From: Kineococcus mangrovi
GTDB taxonomy: Bacteria; Actinomycetota; Actinomycetes; Actinomycetales; Kineococcaceae
Direction: 5' to 3'
Assembly (NCBI RefSeq): GCF_041320705.1
Contig: NZ_JBGGTQ010000002.1
Location: forward strand, 434,001-498,000
Length of the DNA: 64,000 nt
This document shows, in pieces, positions 51,213-59,246 of the stretch (position 1 is its first letter; each line of letters begins with the position of its first letter). The notes below the pieces were generated by a model. The model was not told the DNA's origin. It ran no database searches and worked only from the letters and a program-made list of their open reading frames with translations. The position numbers were made by a program, and so were the translations under genes.

Positions 51213-51282
51213 GGACTAGCCGATCGACTAGCACCGAAACGTTGGCGACCGGCGGGGCGCCGGGGTACCGTCGACTAGCCGA
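51213..51282. promoter_or_regulatory. TetR operators between the TetR and MMPL genes
   Basis: CTAGCCGATCGACTAG at 51216-51231 is a 16-bp dyad (14 of 16 positions symmetric). The decamer CGACTAGCCG or a close variant occurs at 51213-51222, 51225-51234 and 51272-51281, a direct array in the MMPL promoter region. Confidence 0.65.
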
Positions 51283-51364
51283 ACAGCAAGTTCCCTCGTC
51301 GCCGCCGGAGCCGACGGACCTCTCGACGCCCCCTCCCCCGTCGCCCTGCGAAGGAGCCCGCCCG

Positions 51365-54300
51365 ATGGCCACGCTGCTCTACCGACTCGGGCGGTTCAGC
51401 GCCCGGCGCCACTGGCTGGTGCTGGCCACCTGGGCCGTGATCGTGGCCGCGCTGGCGAGCCTGGCGTTCGGCCTGAAGCAGACGGCGGCGCAGGACACCA
51501 GCTTCTCGATCCCGGGCACCCAGGCCAGCGACGGTCTGGACCTGCTGGAGGAGAAGTTCTCGGCCGGGGCGAACAACGCCACCGCGACGGTCGTGTTCCA
51601 GGCCCCGCAGGGCGAGACGCTCACCGCCGCGAACGCGACCGTCGTCCAGGACGTGCTGAACGACGTCCGCGGCCTGGACGGGATCGCGTCGGTGAGCGAC
51701 CCGTTCGCCCAGCAGCAGCCGATGGTGTCGCAGGACGGGCGCATCGCCGCCGCCACGGTCACGTTCGACGGCACCGTGGGCGACGTCACCAGCGCGCAGG
51801 CCGACGCGCTCGAGAACGCCGCCGACCGGACGGTGGACGGGGTCCGCGTCGAGGTCACCTCCCAGGTGCAGCGCACCGAGGCCGGTCACACGAGCGAGGC
51901 CATCGGGGTCGCCGTCGCCGCCCTCGTCCTGGTCCTGACCTACGGCTCGCTCGCGGCGGCGGGGGCGAACCTGCTGACCGCCGGGCTCGGGGTCGGCGCG
52001 GGGTACCTCGGCATCATGGCCCTCGGCAAGGTCGTCTCGCTGTCCACGACGACGCCCGCCCTCGCCGGGATGCTCGGCCTGGCCGTCGGCATCGACTACG
52101 CCCTGTTCGTCTTCGCCCGCACCCGCACCGAGCTGCGGCGCGGGGAGGAGCTGGACCGGGCCATCGCCAAGGCCACCGGGACCGCGGGCACGGCGGTCGT
52201 CTTCGCCGGCACCACCGTCGTCATCGCCCTCGTCGGGCTGTCGGTCGTCAACATCCCCTTCCTCACCCAGATGGGTCTGGCCGCCGCCGCGACGGTCGCC
52301 GTCGCCGTGCTCGTCGCCCTCACCGCCGTCCCCGCCTTCCTCAAGGTCCTCGGCCTGCGCGTGCTGCCGAAGAAGGAACGCGGCCGCGACCGCGCCGGGC
52401 TGCGGGCCGTCGCCGACAGCGACGACCACGCCACCACGGACCTCGCCGGCCCAGGGTTCCTCGGCCGGTGGGCACGCGGGGTCACGGCCCACCCCGTGGT
52501 CGCCCTCCTGCTCGCCGTCCTGGCCGTCGGGGCGATCGCGATCCCGGTCGCCTCGATGCGCACCGCGCTGCCCTCGGCCGAGAACGCCGACCCGGCCACG
52601 TCGCAGCGCCAGGCGTACGACCTGCTCGTCGAGGGCTTCGGGCCGGGCTCGCAGGCCACGCTCGTCGTCCTGGTGAACGGCACCGACCCCGCCGACGTCG
52701 CCGCCGCGGCCGGGCAGGTGGCGGGCGAGGTGCAGGGCCTGCCGGACGTGGCCGCGGTCACCCCCGCGCTCCCCTCCCAGGACGGCACCGCGCAGCTCAT
52801 CACCGTCGTCCCCGCCTCCGGTCCGACCGACGAGCGCACGAGCGACCTGGTCCGCGCCATCAGGTCCGCGACGTCCGACACGGCCGGCGCGGAGGTCCTG
52901 GTCACCGGTCAGACGGCCCTCGACATCGACGTGACGGACGCCCTCAACGACGCCCTGCCCGTCTACATCGCCATCATCGTCGTGCTCGCGCTGTTCCTGC
53001 TGATCATGCTGTTCCGGTCGCTGGCGGTGCCGCTGCTGGCGACGGTCGGGTTCCTGCTGTCCCTCGGCGCCTCGCTCGGCTCGGTCGTGGCGATCTACCA
53101 GTGGGGCTGGCTGTCCGACGTCTTCCAGGTCGCCCAGCCCGGTCCGCTGCTGAGCTTCATGCCCGTCCTCGTCGTCGGGATCCTCTTCGGGCTCGCGATG
53201 GACTACCAGATGTTCCTCGTCTCGGCGATCCACGAGCAGCACGCCCACGGCCGCAGCCCGAAGGACGCGGTGCTGGCGGGGTTCCGCCGGTCGGCGCCCG
53301 TCGTCGTGGCGGCCGCGCTCATCATGTCCGGCGTCTTCGTCGGGTTCGCCACCAGCGGGGACCAGGTCATCGGCTCGATCGGCATGGCGCTGACGGTCGG
53401 GGTCCTCGCCGACGCCCTCGTCGTGCGCATGGTCATCATGCCCGCCGCCCTCACCCTCCTGGGCCGGGCCGCGTGGTGGATGCCGCGCTGGATGGGCCGG
53501 CTGGTGCCGAACGTGGACGCCGAGGGACGCGGGCTGGAAGCCCTGCTGGCCCGTGAGGGTGGGCAGGGCACCCCGGCAGCCCCCGCCGCGACGTCCGCCG
53601 AGGTCCCCGCCCCGCGCGAGGAGCGCCGCCACCCCGAGGGCACCCCCGACGGACCGCCGGCGGGCCTGCCCGCCGAGCAGCGCGTCGAGCGCGTCCTGGG
53701 CGACCTGCCGCTGGGCGTGGTGGGTCTCGTGACCGACTCCACCGGGCGCCCCCTGGAAGGTGCCGCGCTCACCGTCACCGACCACTCCGGACGGCAGCTG
53801 GCGCGGGCGTCGGCCGACGAGGTCGGGTTCTTCTGCCTGCCGCTGGAAGCCGGCGGGACGTTCGTCCTCATCGTCGCCGCGGCCGACGCCCGGCCCGTCG
53901 CGCACCTCGTCCCCGTCGCGGGCAGGGCCGTGCGCCACGACGTGCGCCTCGTCGGCAGCGCGGCCCTGCACGGGGTGCTGCGCAGCGCGGACGGTCCGGT
54001 CGCCGGGGCGGTGCTGACGCTGCTGGACGTCCAGGGCGCCGTCGTCGCCACCACCCGGACCGACGAGGAGGGCGCCTACCGCATCGCCGACCTCGTCGCC
54101 GGCAGCTACGTCCTCAGCGTGCTGTCGTCGGCGTTCCGGCCCGTCGCTCAGAACCTCGCGGTCGACCACGGCCGCGACGTCGAGCTCGACGTGACCCTGA
54201 GCGCCGGGGGTCGCCTCGTGGGGACGGTGGACACCGAGGACGGCACGCCCGTCGCCGAGGCGTCCGTCACGGTCGTCGACGAGAGCGGTGCGGTGGTGGA

Positions 54301-54490
54301 CACCGCCACGACCGACGTCGACGGCACCTTCGCCTTCGACGACCTCACCCGCGGGCGGTACACCCTCACCGCGGCCGGCTTCCCGCCGGTGGCCACGCCG
54401 GTCGAGGTCCCCGACGGGAGCCACCGGGAGGTCGAGGTGCGGCTGGGGCAGGCCGCCCAGCACGACCCCGACGAGGTCACCCGCCCCTGA
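51365..54490 (+). CDS. MMPL-family transporter fused to three C-terminal carboxypeptidase-regulatory-like domains
   Basis: A 1041-residue RND-superfamily transporter. Residues 1-710 carry two sets of six helices in the MMPL pattern: GRFSARRHWLVLATWAVIV, large extracellular loop, GMLGLAVGIDYALFVFARTR (GxxxDY proton-relay motif) and, in the second half, VGILFGLAMDYQMFLVSAIH. A linker of about 65 residues rich in Pro/Ala/Glu follows. Residues about 783-1035 are three consecutive beta-sandwich repeats of 78-84 residues, each with the pattern G-x-V-x-D-x2-G-x-P (LVTDSTGRPLEGAALTVTD; LRSADGPVAGAVLTLLD; TVDTEDGTPVAEASVTVVD) and a DEEGAYRI-like turn. Transporters of this family move lipids or drugs. 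ATG at 51365. Regulated by the divergent TetR. Confidence 0.92.
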   Translation: MATLLYRLGRFSARRHWLVLATWAVIVAALASLAFGLKQTAAQDTSFSIPGTQASDGLDLLEEKFSAGANNATATVVFQAPQGETLTAANATVVQDVLNDVRGLDGIASVSDPFAQQQPMVSQDGRIAAATVTFDGTVGDVTSAQADALENAADRTVDGVRVEVTSQVQRTEAGHTSEAIGVAVAALVLVLTYGSLAAAGANLLTAGLGVGAGYLGIMALGKVVSLSTTTPALAGMLGLAVGIDYALFVFARTRTELRRGEELDRAIAKATGTAGTAVVFAGTTVVIALVGLSVVNIPFLTQMGLAAAATVAVAVLVALTAVPAFLKVLGLRVLPKKERGRDRAGLRAVADSDDHATTDLAGPGFLGRWARGVTAHPVVALLLAVLAVGAIAIPVASMRTALPSAENADPATSQRQAYDLLVEGFGPGSQATLVVLVNGTDPADVAAAAGQVAGEVQGLPDVAAVTPALPSQDGTAQLITVVPASGPTDERTSDLVRAIRSATSDTAGAEVLVTGQTALDIDVTDALNDALPVYIAIIVVLALFLLIMLFRSLAVPLLATVGFLLSLGASLGSVVAIYQWGWLSDVFQVAQPGPLLSFMPVLVVGILFGLAMDYQMFLVSAIHEQHAHGRSPKDAVLAGFRRSAPVVVAAALIMSGVFVGFATSGDQVIGSIGMALTVGVLADALVVRMVIMPAALTLLGRAAWWMPRWMGRLVPNVDAEGRGLEALLAREGGQGTPAAPAATSAEVPAPREERRHPEGTPDGPPAGLPAEQRVERVLGDLPLGVVGLVTDSTGRPLEGAALTVTDHSGRQLARASADEVGFFCLPLEAGGTFVLIVAAADARPVAHLVPVAGRAVRHDVRLVGSAALHGVLRSADGPVAGAVLTLLDVQGAVVATTRTDEEGAYRIADLVAGSYVLSVLSSAFRPVAQNLAVDHGRDVELDVTLSAGGRLVGTVDTEDGTPVAEASVTVVDESGAVVDTATTDVDGTFAFDDLTRGRYTLTAAGFPPVATPVEVPDGSHREVEVRLGQAAQHDPDEVTRP

Positions 54491-54831
54491 GCGCGGTGGC
54501 CCCGCGCCGCCGCGGACGAGGTGCCGGGACCCCGGACCCCGTCGAACGGGTGATCGACGCCCACCGCGACGGCGCACGAACCCCGTGGTCGTGTCTCACG
54601 ACACCGGTGGCAGTTCCGCACCACGACACCGGTGACGCTCCCAGCGGTCCTGGAGGTGACGCCTCCCGGCCCTCGAGACGTCAGCGGTTCGCACGTGCTG
54701 CCTCGACGTCACGGTCGCGGACGTCATGGTCGTGTCGATGGCCGCGCTGTCGCGCTCATGTCGATGGCCGCGCTGTCGCGCTCATGCCGATCTGCGGATG
54801 GTCGACGTGCCAGCGACCAAGCCGAGCTGTA
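54491..54831. other. Gene-free region at the border of the accessory island
   Basis: No credible gene. GC content and codon bias fall off after 54490. It contains a 26-bp tandem duplication (54735-54786) and GACGTCACGGTC-like segments near 54704 that resemble the dispersed repeat found further right. Confidence 0.5.
54735..54786. repeat. Perfect tandem duplication, 26 bp x 2
   Basis: The 26-bp unit beginning TCGATGGCCGCGCTGTCGCG occurs at 54735-54760 and again, without change, at 54761-54786. Identity suggests a recent slippage event. Confidence 0.95.
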
Positions 54832-55137
54832 TCAGCGAAGGAGGCGTAGCCGATGCAGACGAACGAGCACGAGCATCGTCGCCGCACCCGAGGCGACGAC
54901 AGCAGTCACCAGCCACCGCCACGCACCCCAAGGACCACTGCCCCCATCGGTCGCATCAGCCAATTCGATGCTCTGGACCAGCCAGCGTCCTGCGGCCACC
55001 ACCGCCACGGTCCACAGCACCAGGCCCAGCGGTGACCATCGATGCGTCTTCACCATCAGCGCCACAGGGGCCGTCAGAGCGACCAGAGCAACAGCCATCG
55101 GCGCCAGGCCGGTCAAGACCTCCCACAGGACCACCAA
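54832..55137 (-). CDS. Small membrane protein, hypothetical
   Basis: About 101 residues, start TTG at 55135-55137 or GTG at 55132-55134. Three hydrophobic segments: LTGLAPMAVALVALTAPVAL, PLGLVLWTVAVVAAGRWL and WLVTAVVASGAATMLVLVRL, ending with a basic HRLRLLR tail. Not recognised. It lies in the island with weaker third-position GC than core genes. No Shine-Dalgarno is evident, so expression is not certain. Confidence 0.45.
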   Translation of the reverse strand: MVVLWEVLTGLAPMAVALVALTAPVALMVKTHRWSPLGLVLWTVAVVAAGRWLVQSIELADATDGGSGPWGAWRWLVTAVVASGAATMLVLVRLHRLRLLR

Positions 55138-55220
55138 GGCAGCATGGCGAACGAGTAGGTCGTCCGGACCCCTTCAGCAGGACGAGCACAACATCCACCA
55201 CTGCCGTCGAGGCCGGCTAA

Positions 55221-55250
55221 CGACCTCACGATCATCCCGCCGTCCGCGCG
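55221..55250. repeat. Dispersed island repeat, copy A
   Basis: CTCACGATCATCCCGCCGTC with flanks. Differs by one base from the core TCACGGTCATCCCGC shared by the other copies. It lies in the gap between the small membrane-protein gene and the PIN toxin gene. Confidence 0.55.
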
Positions 55251-55320
55251 AACCCCAGCACCTCGGGGAAGCGCGCCGTTGCTCCTGACCGTGGCGCCCT
55301 CGCCGCGAGCTCTCCGCGAC

Positions 55321-55833
55321 TCAGCCGGCGCGGTAGTCGTAGGTGTTCGACTCCATGCGCTCTGACACCTGGATCACGAACTGGTCCGTCGTCACGAGCG
55401 TGTCGTGTCGGGCTCCAGCGGTGGCCATGGCGATGCGGTCGCCGAGCGAGAGTCGCCCGACCTTGCGGCCCGCATCGAGCTCGGCCTGCCGAGCGCCCTT
55501 CTCCGCATGGAGGACCTCCGCGATGTGCGCGGCCTCTGCGAGGCCGAACGGGACGATGCGGATCCCCGCACTGCTCAGGTCGTCGCCGACGCTGCGGGCT
55601 TCTTCGTCCAGTCCGAACTTCCGACTGAGGACCGTCGCGACCTCGACCACGGTGGGGACCGCGACGTTGACGCTGGTCACGTCGACGGTCGCGAACACGT
55701 CGTCGATGCGAGCGCGACTGTCAGACGTCTCCTGCGCGTCCGGATCGAGCCAGGACAAGACGGCGCACGCGTCGAGCAGCAGCGGTGTTCCCAGCGGGGA
55801 GCTGGCGATGACGGCGTGAGGGTCCTCGCTCAC
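55321..55833 (-). CDS. PIN-domain toxin of a type II toxin-antitoxin pair
   Basis: A 170-residue VapC-like ribonuclease. The acidic active-site residues can be placed: Asp21 in PLLLDACAVLSWL, Glu64 in VPTVVEVATVL, Asp132 in LSLGDRIAMATA and Asp150 in LVTTDQF. It is 30-40 residues longer than typical VapC, with extra N-terminal and central sequence. The GTG at 55831-55833 overlaps the antitoxin stop (GTGA), the usual coupling. Expected target is a tRNA or rRNA site; not predictable here. Confidence 0.85.
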   Translation of the reverse strand: MSEDPHAVIASSPLGTPLLLDACAVLSWLDPDAQETSDSRARIDDVFATVDVTSVNVAVPTVVEVATVLSRKFGLDEEARSVGDDLSSAGIRIVPFGLAEAAHIAEVLHAEKGARQAELDAGRKVGRLSLGDRIAMATAGARHDTLVTTDQFVIQVSERMESNTYDYRAG

Positions 55834-56096
55834 TCGACGCCCTTCTCGGCGAGGGCATCCGTTTCTTCACCGTGGTACTCGGCCCACGCCTGCTGGGCGG
55901 ACACGCCGCCACCCTTGCGTCGGTACTTCGCACGAACACGGGCCTGCATGGCGGCGCGGGTCTCGAAGACGATGCGGCCAGGACCTTCGGCGTGCGGGAT
56001 CAGTTCGGAGCCCTCGGTGATACCTGCCGCAGCGAGGACCTCTGCGGGCACGACTGTTCGCCGCTTGGAGTCGATCTTCAGTGCCTGCACGCTCAT
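55830..56096 (-). CDS. AbrB/SpoVT-type antitoxin
   Basis: An 88-residue antitoxin upstream of the PIN toxin. The N-terminal swapped-hairpin DNA-binding domain reads VQALKIDSKRRTVVPAEVLA and AAGITEGSELIPHAEGPGRI; the C-terminal part (AKYRRKGGGVSAQQAWAEYH) would wrap the toxin. ATG at 56094-56096. Autorepression of the operon is expected from the family; the promoter lies in the repeat-bearing gap to the right. Confidence 0.82.
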   Translation of the reverse strand: MSVQALKIDSKRRTVVPAEVLAAAGITEGSELIPHAEGPGRIVFETRAAMQARVRAKYRRKGGGVSAQQAWAEYHGEETDALAEKGVE

Positions 56097-56194
56097 GAAC
56101 CCACCATACGCCCGTTGGTGGGACGCTTCCTAGATCGTCCCACTTGATGCGGTCGCTCGCGTCGCCGTTTCACCCCGGCAGCGACAAGACCAGG

Positions 56195-56285
56195 CATCTT
56201 CACGGTCATCCCGCGGTGCGCGCGGCGCACGGTCATCGCGCGGTGCGCGTGATCGCCAGCGGCCGGCGACGTCACGCACATCGCG
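56195..56285. repeat. Dispersed island repeat, copy B (two tandem units)
   Basis: TTCACGGTCATCCCGCGGTG at 56199-56218 is followed 27 bp later by GCACGGTCATCGCGCGGTGC and then ATCGCCAGCGGCC and CGACGTCAC, which recur together in copy F. This is the longest copy. The 313-bp gap (56097-56409) holds this and the promoter of the next gene, nothing else. Confidence 0.6.
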
Positions 56286-56409
56286 AGAGGCGGAAGGTCG
56301 CCAACCGTGACGGCCCCTCGGCCACGGGGCCCCGAGCCGTACCAGCACAACCTCCGATCCACCGCTACTCGTTCTTGACCGATCGTTCATTCATAGTCAA
56401 GATGGGGCT

Positions 56410-56865
56410 GTGGCCCGACCCCGTGCTTTCGACGTACCCGCCGCGATCACCGCCGCCGGCGAGGTCTTCGCGCGCCTGGGCTACTCAGCTACCTCCATCG
56501 ACGACCTGGTCAACGCCCTGGGCCTGCATCGCGGCAGCCTCTACCAGGCCTTCGGCAGCAAACGCGGCCTCTTCCTGGCCGCGCTGCACCAGGCGGTGCA
56601 CGACGAACTCCCCCAAGCCGGCGCCAACGTCGCCGCCCATCCCGACACCTGCGCCAAGGAGCTGATCGAAGGACCCGCCCTCGACCTCCTCCTCGTGGGC
56701 GCACTAGAACTCGCCCCCAGCGACGCAGAAATCCGCGACCTCGTCGCCACCGCGTGCACCGACCTCGACCAGCACTTCACCCCTCGCGACGGCCCCCCGG
56801 CCGCGGAGTTGCTGGGTCGGCGCCTGCTGCGACGAGCTCAGCTCGACTCTTTCGTCCCCCACTGA
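56410..56865 (+). CDS. TetR/AcrR family regulator
   Basis: A 151-residue TetR-type regulator, short for the family (usual 185-220) but with an intact HTH: RAFDVPAAITAAGEVFARLG, SIDDLVNALGLHRGSLYQAF, GSKRGLFLAAL. The C-terminal domain is truncated or minimal and ends LGRRLLRRAQLDSFVPH. GTG at 56410; TTGACC at 56375-56380 could be the minus-35 of a leaderless transcript. It is followed after 30 bp by a small unknown gene, likely co-transcribed. Confidence 0.88.
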   Translation: MARPRAFDVPAAITAAGEVFARLGYSATSIDDLVNALGLHRGSLYQAFGSKRGLFLAALHQAVHDELPQAGANVAAHPDTCAKELIEGPALDLLLVGALELAPSDAEIRDLVATACTDLDQHFTPRDGPPAAELLGRRLLRRAQLDSFVPH

Positions 56866-56895
56866 CCTGACCCGTCACACCTGAAAGGCCACGCC

Positions 56896-57267
56896 ATGGC
56901 TCGCGTCCAGATCGCCGGCGACCACCTCCGCGTCCAACTGCGCGGCATGAGCAAGGTGTGGGCCATGAAGTCACGCCTGGAGATCCCCTTGACCAGCGTG
57001 CGCGGCGCGACCATCGACCCCGACGTCGTGCGCGAACCCAAGGGCGTGAGGTCCCCCGGTCTGCACATCCCCGGGGTCGCCGCCGTCGGCACCTTCCACC
57101 ACCACGGGGAGAAGACCCTCTGGGAGACCTACCGGGGTACTCGCACCATCGTCATCCAGCTCACCGGCCAGTCCTACGACCGCATCGCCGTCGAGGTGCC
57201 GAACCCGCGCGAAGCAGTGGAGCTCATCAACGGCTCGTTGCCGCGCAGACCGGCGGGGTCGCGGTAG
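56896..57267 (+). CDS. Conserved small protein, PH-like fold suspected
   Basis: A 123-residue soluble protein: ARVQIAGDHLRVQLRGMSKV, SRLEIPLTSVRGATIDPDVV, HIPGVAAVGTFHHHGEKTLW, TRTIVIQLTGQSYDRIAVEV, PNPREAVELI. The run of beta strands followed by a final helix and the 'x-W-x-x-x-x-x-L-x-I-P-L-x-x-I-x' start recall bacterial PH-like domain proteins. Function unknown. ATG at 56896 after CTGAAAGGCC. Paired with the TetR gene upstream. Confidence 0.7.
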   Translation: MARVQIAGDHLRVQLRGMSKVWAMKSRLEIPLTSVRGATIDPDVVREPKGVRSPGLHIPGVAAVGTFHHHGEKTLWETYRGTRTIVIQLTGQSYDRIAVEVPNPREAVELINGSLPRRPAGSR

Positions 57268-57310
57268 ACGCACCCGTCGACCACCTTCCCGATCCCCGGC
57301 AACCGCCGAA

Positions 57311-57340
57311 GCACGTCGCGGTCATCCCGCGGTGCGCGGG
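57311..57340. repeat. Dispersed island repeat, copy C
   Basis: TCGCGGTCATCCCGCGGTGC, one mismatch to the shared core (positions 57315-57334), in the gap behind the PH-like gene. Confidence 0.55.
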
Positions 57341-57451
57341 CTGTAGGCGCAGCCAGCGGCGTCGCCGTCCGGACTCCCGTCACGACGCGACTACACGTGA
57401 AGCAGCACAAGAGCTGCCTCGGCTCGATGACAGCCGTCGGCCTCCGCGAGC

Positions 57452-57621
57452 TGCGGGCAACTGGCCGCGGCGGTCGTCGCGGTGGGCCGGCAACCGCGCG
57501 CTCGAACGATGGACCTGCTCATCGCCGCCACGGCCCACGCGCACGGCGCTCGGCTCTGCACCCGCAAGGCCGCAAACCTCGAAGACGCGGACCAGTTCGT
57601 CGAGGTCGGCTCCGTCTGGCG
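57452..57621 (+). pseudogene. Remnant of a PIN-domain toxin (C-terminal part)
   Basis: The frame from 57452 reads GQLAAAVVAVGRQPRARTMD, LLIAATAHAHGARLCTRKAA and NLEDADQFVEVGSV. This is the last third of a VapC toxin (family: GR-x-PR-x-R-x-x-DLLIAATA-x-x-x-x-x-LYTRN). The N-terminal half with the first active-site Asp is absent, and no antitoxin precedes it. The remainder of 57268-57692 holds repeat copy C and nothing else. Confidence 0.7.
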
Positions 57622-57692
57622 AACCCGGGCCCGGGAGCACGACGACCTCGCGCTCGTCCCGCTCCGCCCCGTGTTCTCAACCCGAGGTCTGC

Positions 57693-58976
57693 TCAGGGGG
57701 TCAGCCGGTGCAGGTCTCGCGGGAACAGCGTGCTGCGGCGGACGTTGTCCAGACCGGCCAGTCGCGCCACCCACCGCTCCAGCCCCAGCGCGAACCCGCC
57801 GTGCGGCGGCATGCCGCGGGCGAAGGTGTCCAGGTAGGCGCCGTAGTCGCCCGGGTCCTGCCCGCGGGCGGTGAGGGCGGTGACGTAGTCGCCGTGTTCG
57901 TGCAGGCGCTGACCGCCGGTCACCAGCTCCAGGCCCCGGAAGAGCAGGTCGAAGGAGTTCGTCCACCGCGGGTCGTCGGGCTGAGGGTGGGTGTAGAACG
58001 GCCGCTTGAGCGCGGGGTAACCCTCCACGGCCAGGAAGTCGCTGCCGTGCTCGCGCAGCGCCCACCGGCTCAGCTCCCGTTCGTGCTCCGGTGCGAGGTC
58101 CGGCTCGTCCGGGTCGGCGCCGACCAGGTGCAACGCGTCCTGGAAGTGGATGAGGGGGATCTGCTCCGGCACCACCGGCACCTCGACCCCCGCCCGCGAG
58201 CAGGCGTCCTCGTGTTCAGCGACGGCGACGACCATCCCCGCCAGCACCTCGCGCAGCACGGCCAGGACGTCGCGGTGGTCAGCGATGAAGCCCAGTTCCA
58301 CGTCGAGGGAGGTGTACTGGGCCAGGTGGCGGACGGTGTCGTGCGGCTCGGCGCGGAAGACCGGCCCGGTCTCGTAGACCCGCTCGAAGACCCCGACCAG
58401 CATCTGCTTGTAGAACTGCGGGGACTGGGCCAGGTGGGCGGGGCGGCCGAAGTAGTCCACGGCGAACACGTTCGCACCGGACTCGGTGGCGGTGGCGGTG
58501 AACTTCGGGGTGGCGACCTCGGTGAAACCGGCCGCGTCCAAGGTGGCGCGGAAGCCGCGCAAGGACGCCGCGGCCAGTTCCCAGACCGCTCGTCGTTCCT
58601 GGTGGCGCCAGGTGAGGGAGGCGTGGTCCAGCAGCGTCGGCAACGCGGCGTCCAGGTGCGGGCGCCACAGTTCCACCGGCGCGCCGACGGCGGGTGCGCT
58701 GAGGGCGGTGATGACGGGGTCGATGACCTCCACCCCGTCGGGTGCCTTGGCGTTGGCGGTGGCGGTCCCGGTGACGCGGACGACGGTTTCCTCGGGCAGG
58801 CCGTCGAGGGCTGCCCGAACTGCTTGGTCGCTCACGACGACCTGGGACAGGCCGCTGCGGTCGCGCAGGACGAGGAAGGTCACCGCGGCCAGGCGCCGGC
58901 GGCGGTGGATCCAGCCTTCGAGCTGGACGGGTTCGCCGACGTGCTCGGCGAGGGTGGTGTTCAGCGTGCGTCTCAC
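57693..58976 (-). CDS. Archaeal-type aspartate-tRNA(Asn/Asp) ligase (AspRS2)
   Basis: A 427-residue class IIb aminoacyl-tRNA synthetase. N-terminal anticodon-binding OB fold (EPVQLEGWIHRRRRLAAVTF); catalytic core with QSPQFYKQMLVGVFERVYE, motif 2 in ETGPVFRAEPHDTVRHLAQY, and motif 3 in GFALGLERWVARLAGLDNVR. It lacks the GAD insertion of bacterial AspRS and is the short archaeal type, which is usually non-discriminating and charges both tRNA-Asp and tRNA-Asn. GTG at 58974-58976 has GGAGG 5 nt upstream. Being in the accessory island suggests an acquired second AspRS. Confidence 0.9.
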   Translation of the reverse strand: MRRTLNTTLAEHVGEPVQLEGWIHRRRRLAAVTFLVLRDRSGLSQVVVSDQAVRAALDGLPEETVVRVTGTATANAKAPDGVEVIDPVITALSAPAVGAPVELWRPHLDAALPTLLDHASLTWRHQERRAVWELAAASLRGFRATLDAAGFTEVATPKFTATATESGANVFAVDYFGRPAHLAQSPQFYKQMLVGVFERVYETGPVFRAEPHDTVRHLAQYTSLDVELGFIADHRDVLAVLREVLAGMVVAVAEHEDACSRAGVEVPVVPEQIPLIHFQDALHLVGADPDEPDLAPEHERELSRWALREHGSDFLAVEGYPALKRPFYTHPQPDDPRWTNSFDLLFRGLELVTGGQRLHEHGDYVTALTARGQDPGDYGAYLDTFARGMPPHGGFALGLERWVARLAGLDNVRRSTLFPRDLHRLTP

Positions 58977-59212
58977 GATCACCTCCGAGTGGTTCTGACC
59001 CCGGAGGTGTGGGCGATCGGGTTGCTCGCGGTGCCACCACACCTTCACCGGTCCGCAGCGGACCGGCCTCGTCGGTCCGATGTCGGGGACCACCCGTCGC
59101 GGCTCGGGGGTCGTCACACCCCGTCAACGCCGCCCCGCCACTGCAGGGACGAGGCTGCGGTCCCGTCGAGACCGGACGTCACGGCATCCGCGGGGCGCAC
59201 CCGGACCGCAGG

Positions 59213-59240
59213 GCGACTTCACGGTCATCCCGCGGTGGGC
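59213..59240. repeat. Dispersed island repeat, copy D
   Basis: CTTCACGGTCATCCCGCGGT, exact to the 15-bp core, immediately after the stop side of the NUDIX gene. A related GACGTCACGGCATCCGCGG lies 40 bp further left. Confidence 0.6.
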
Positions 59241-59246
59241 GGTTGG

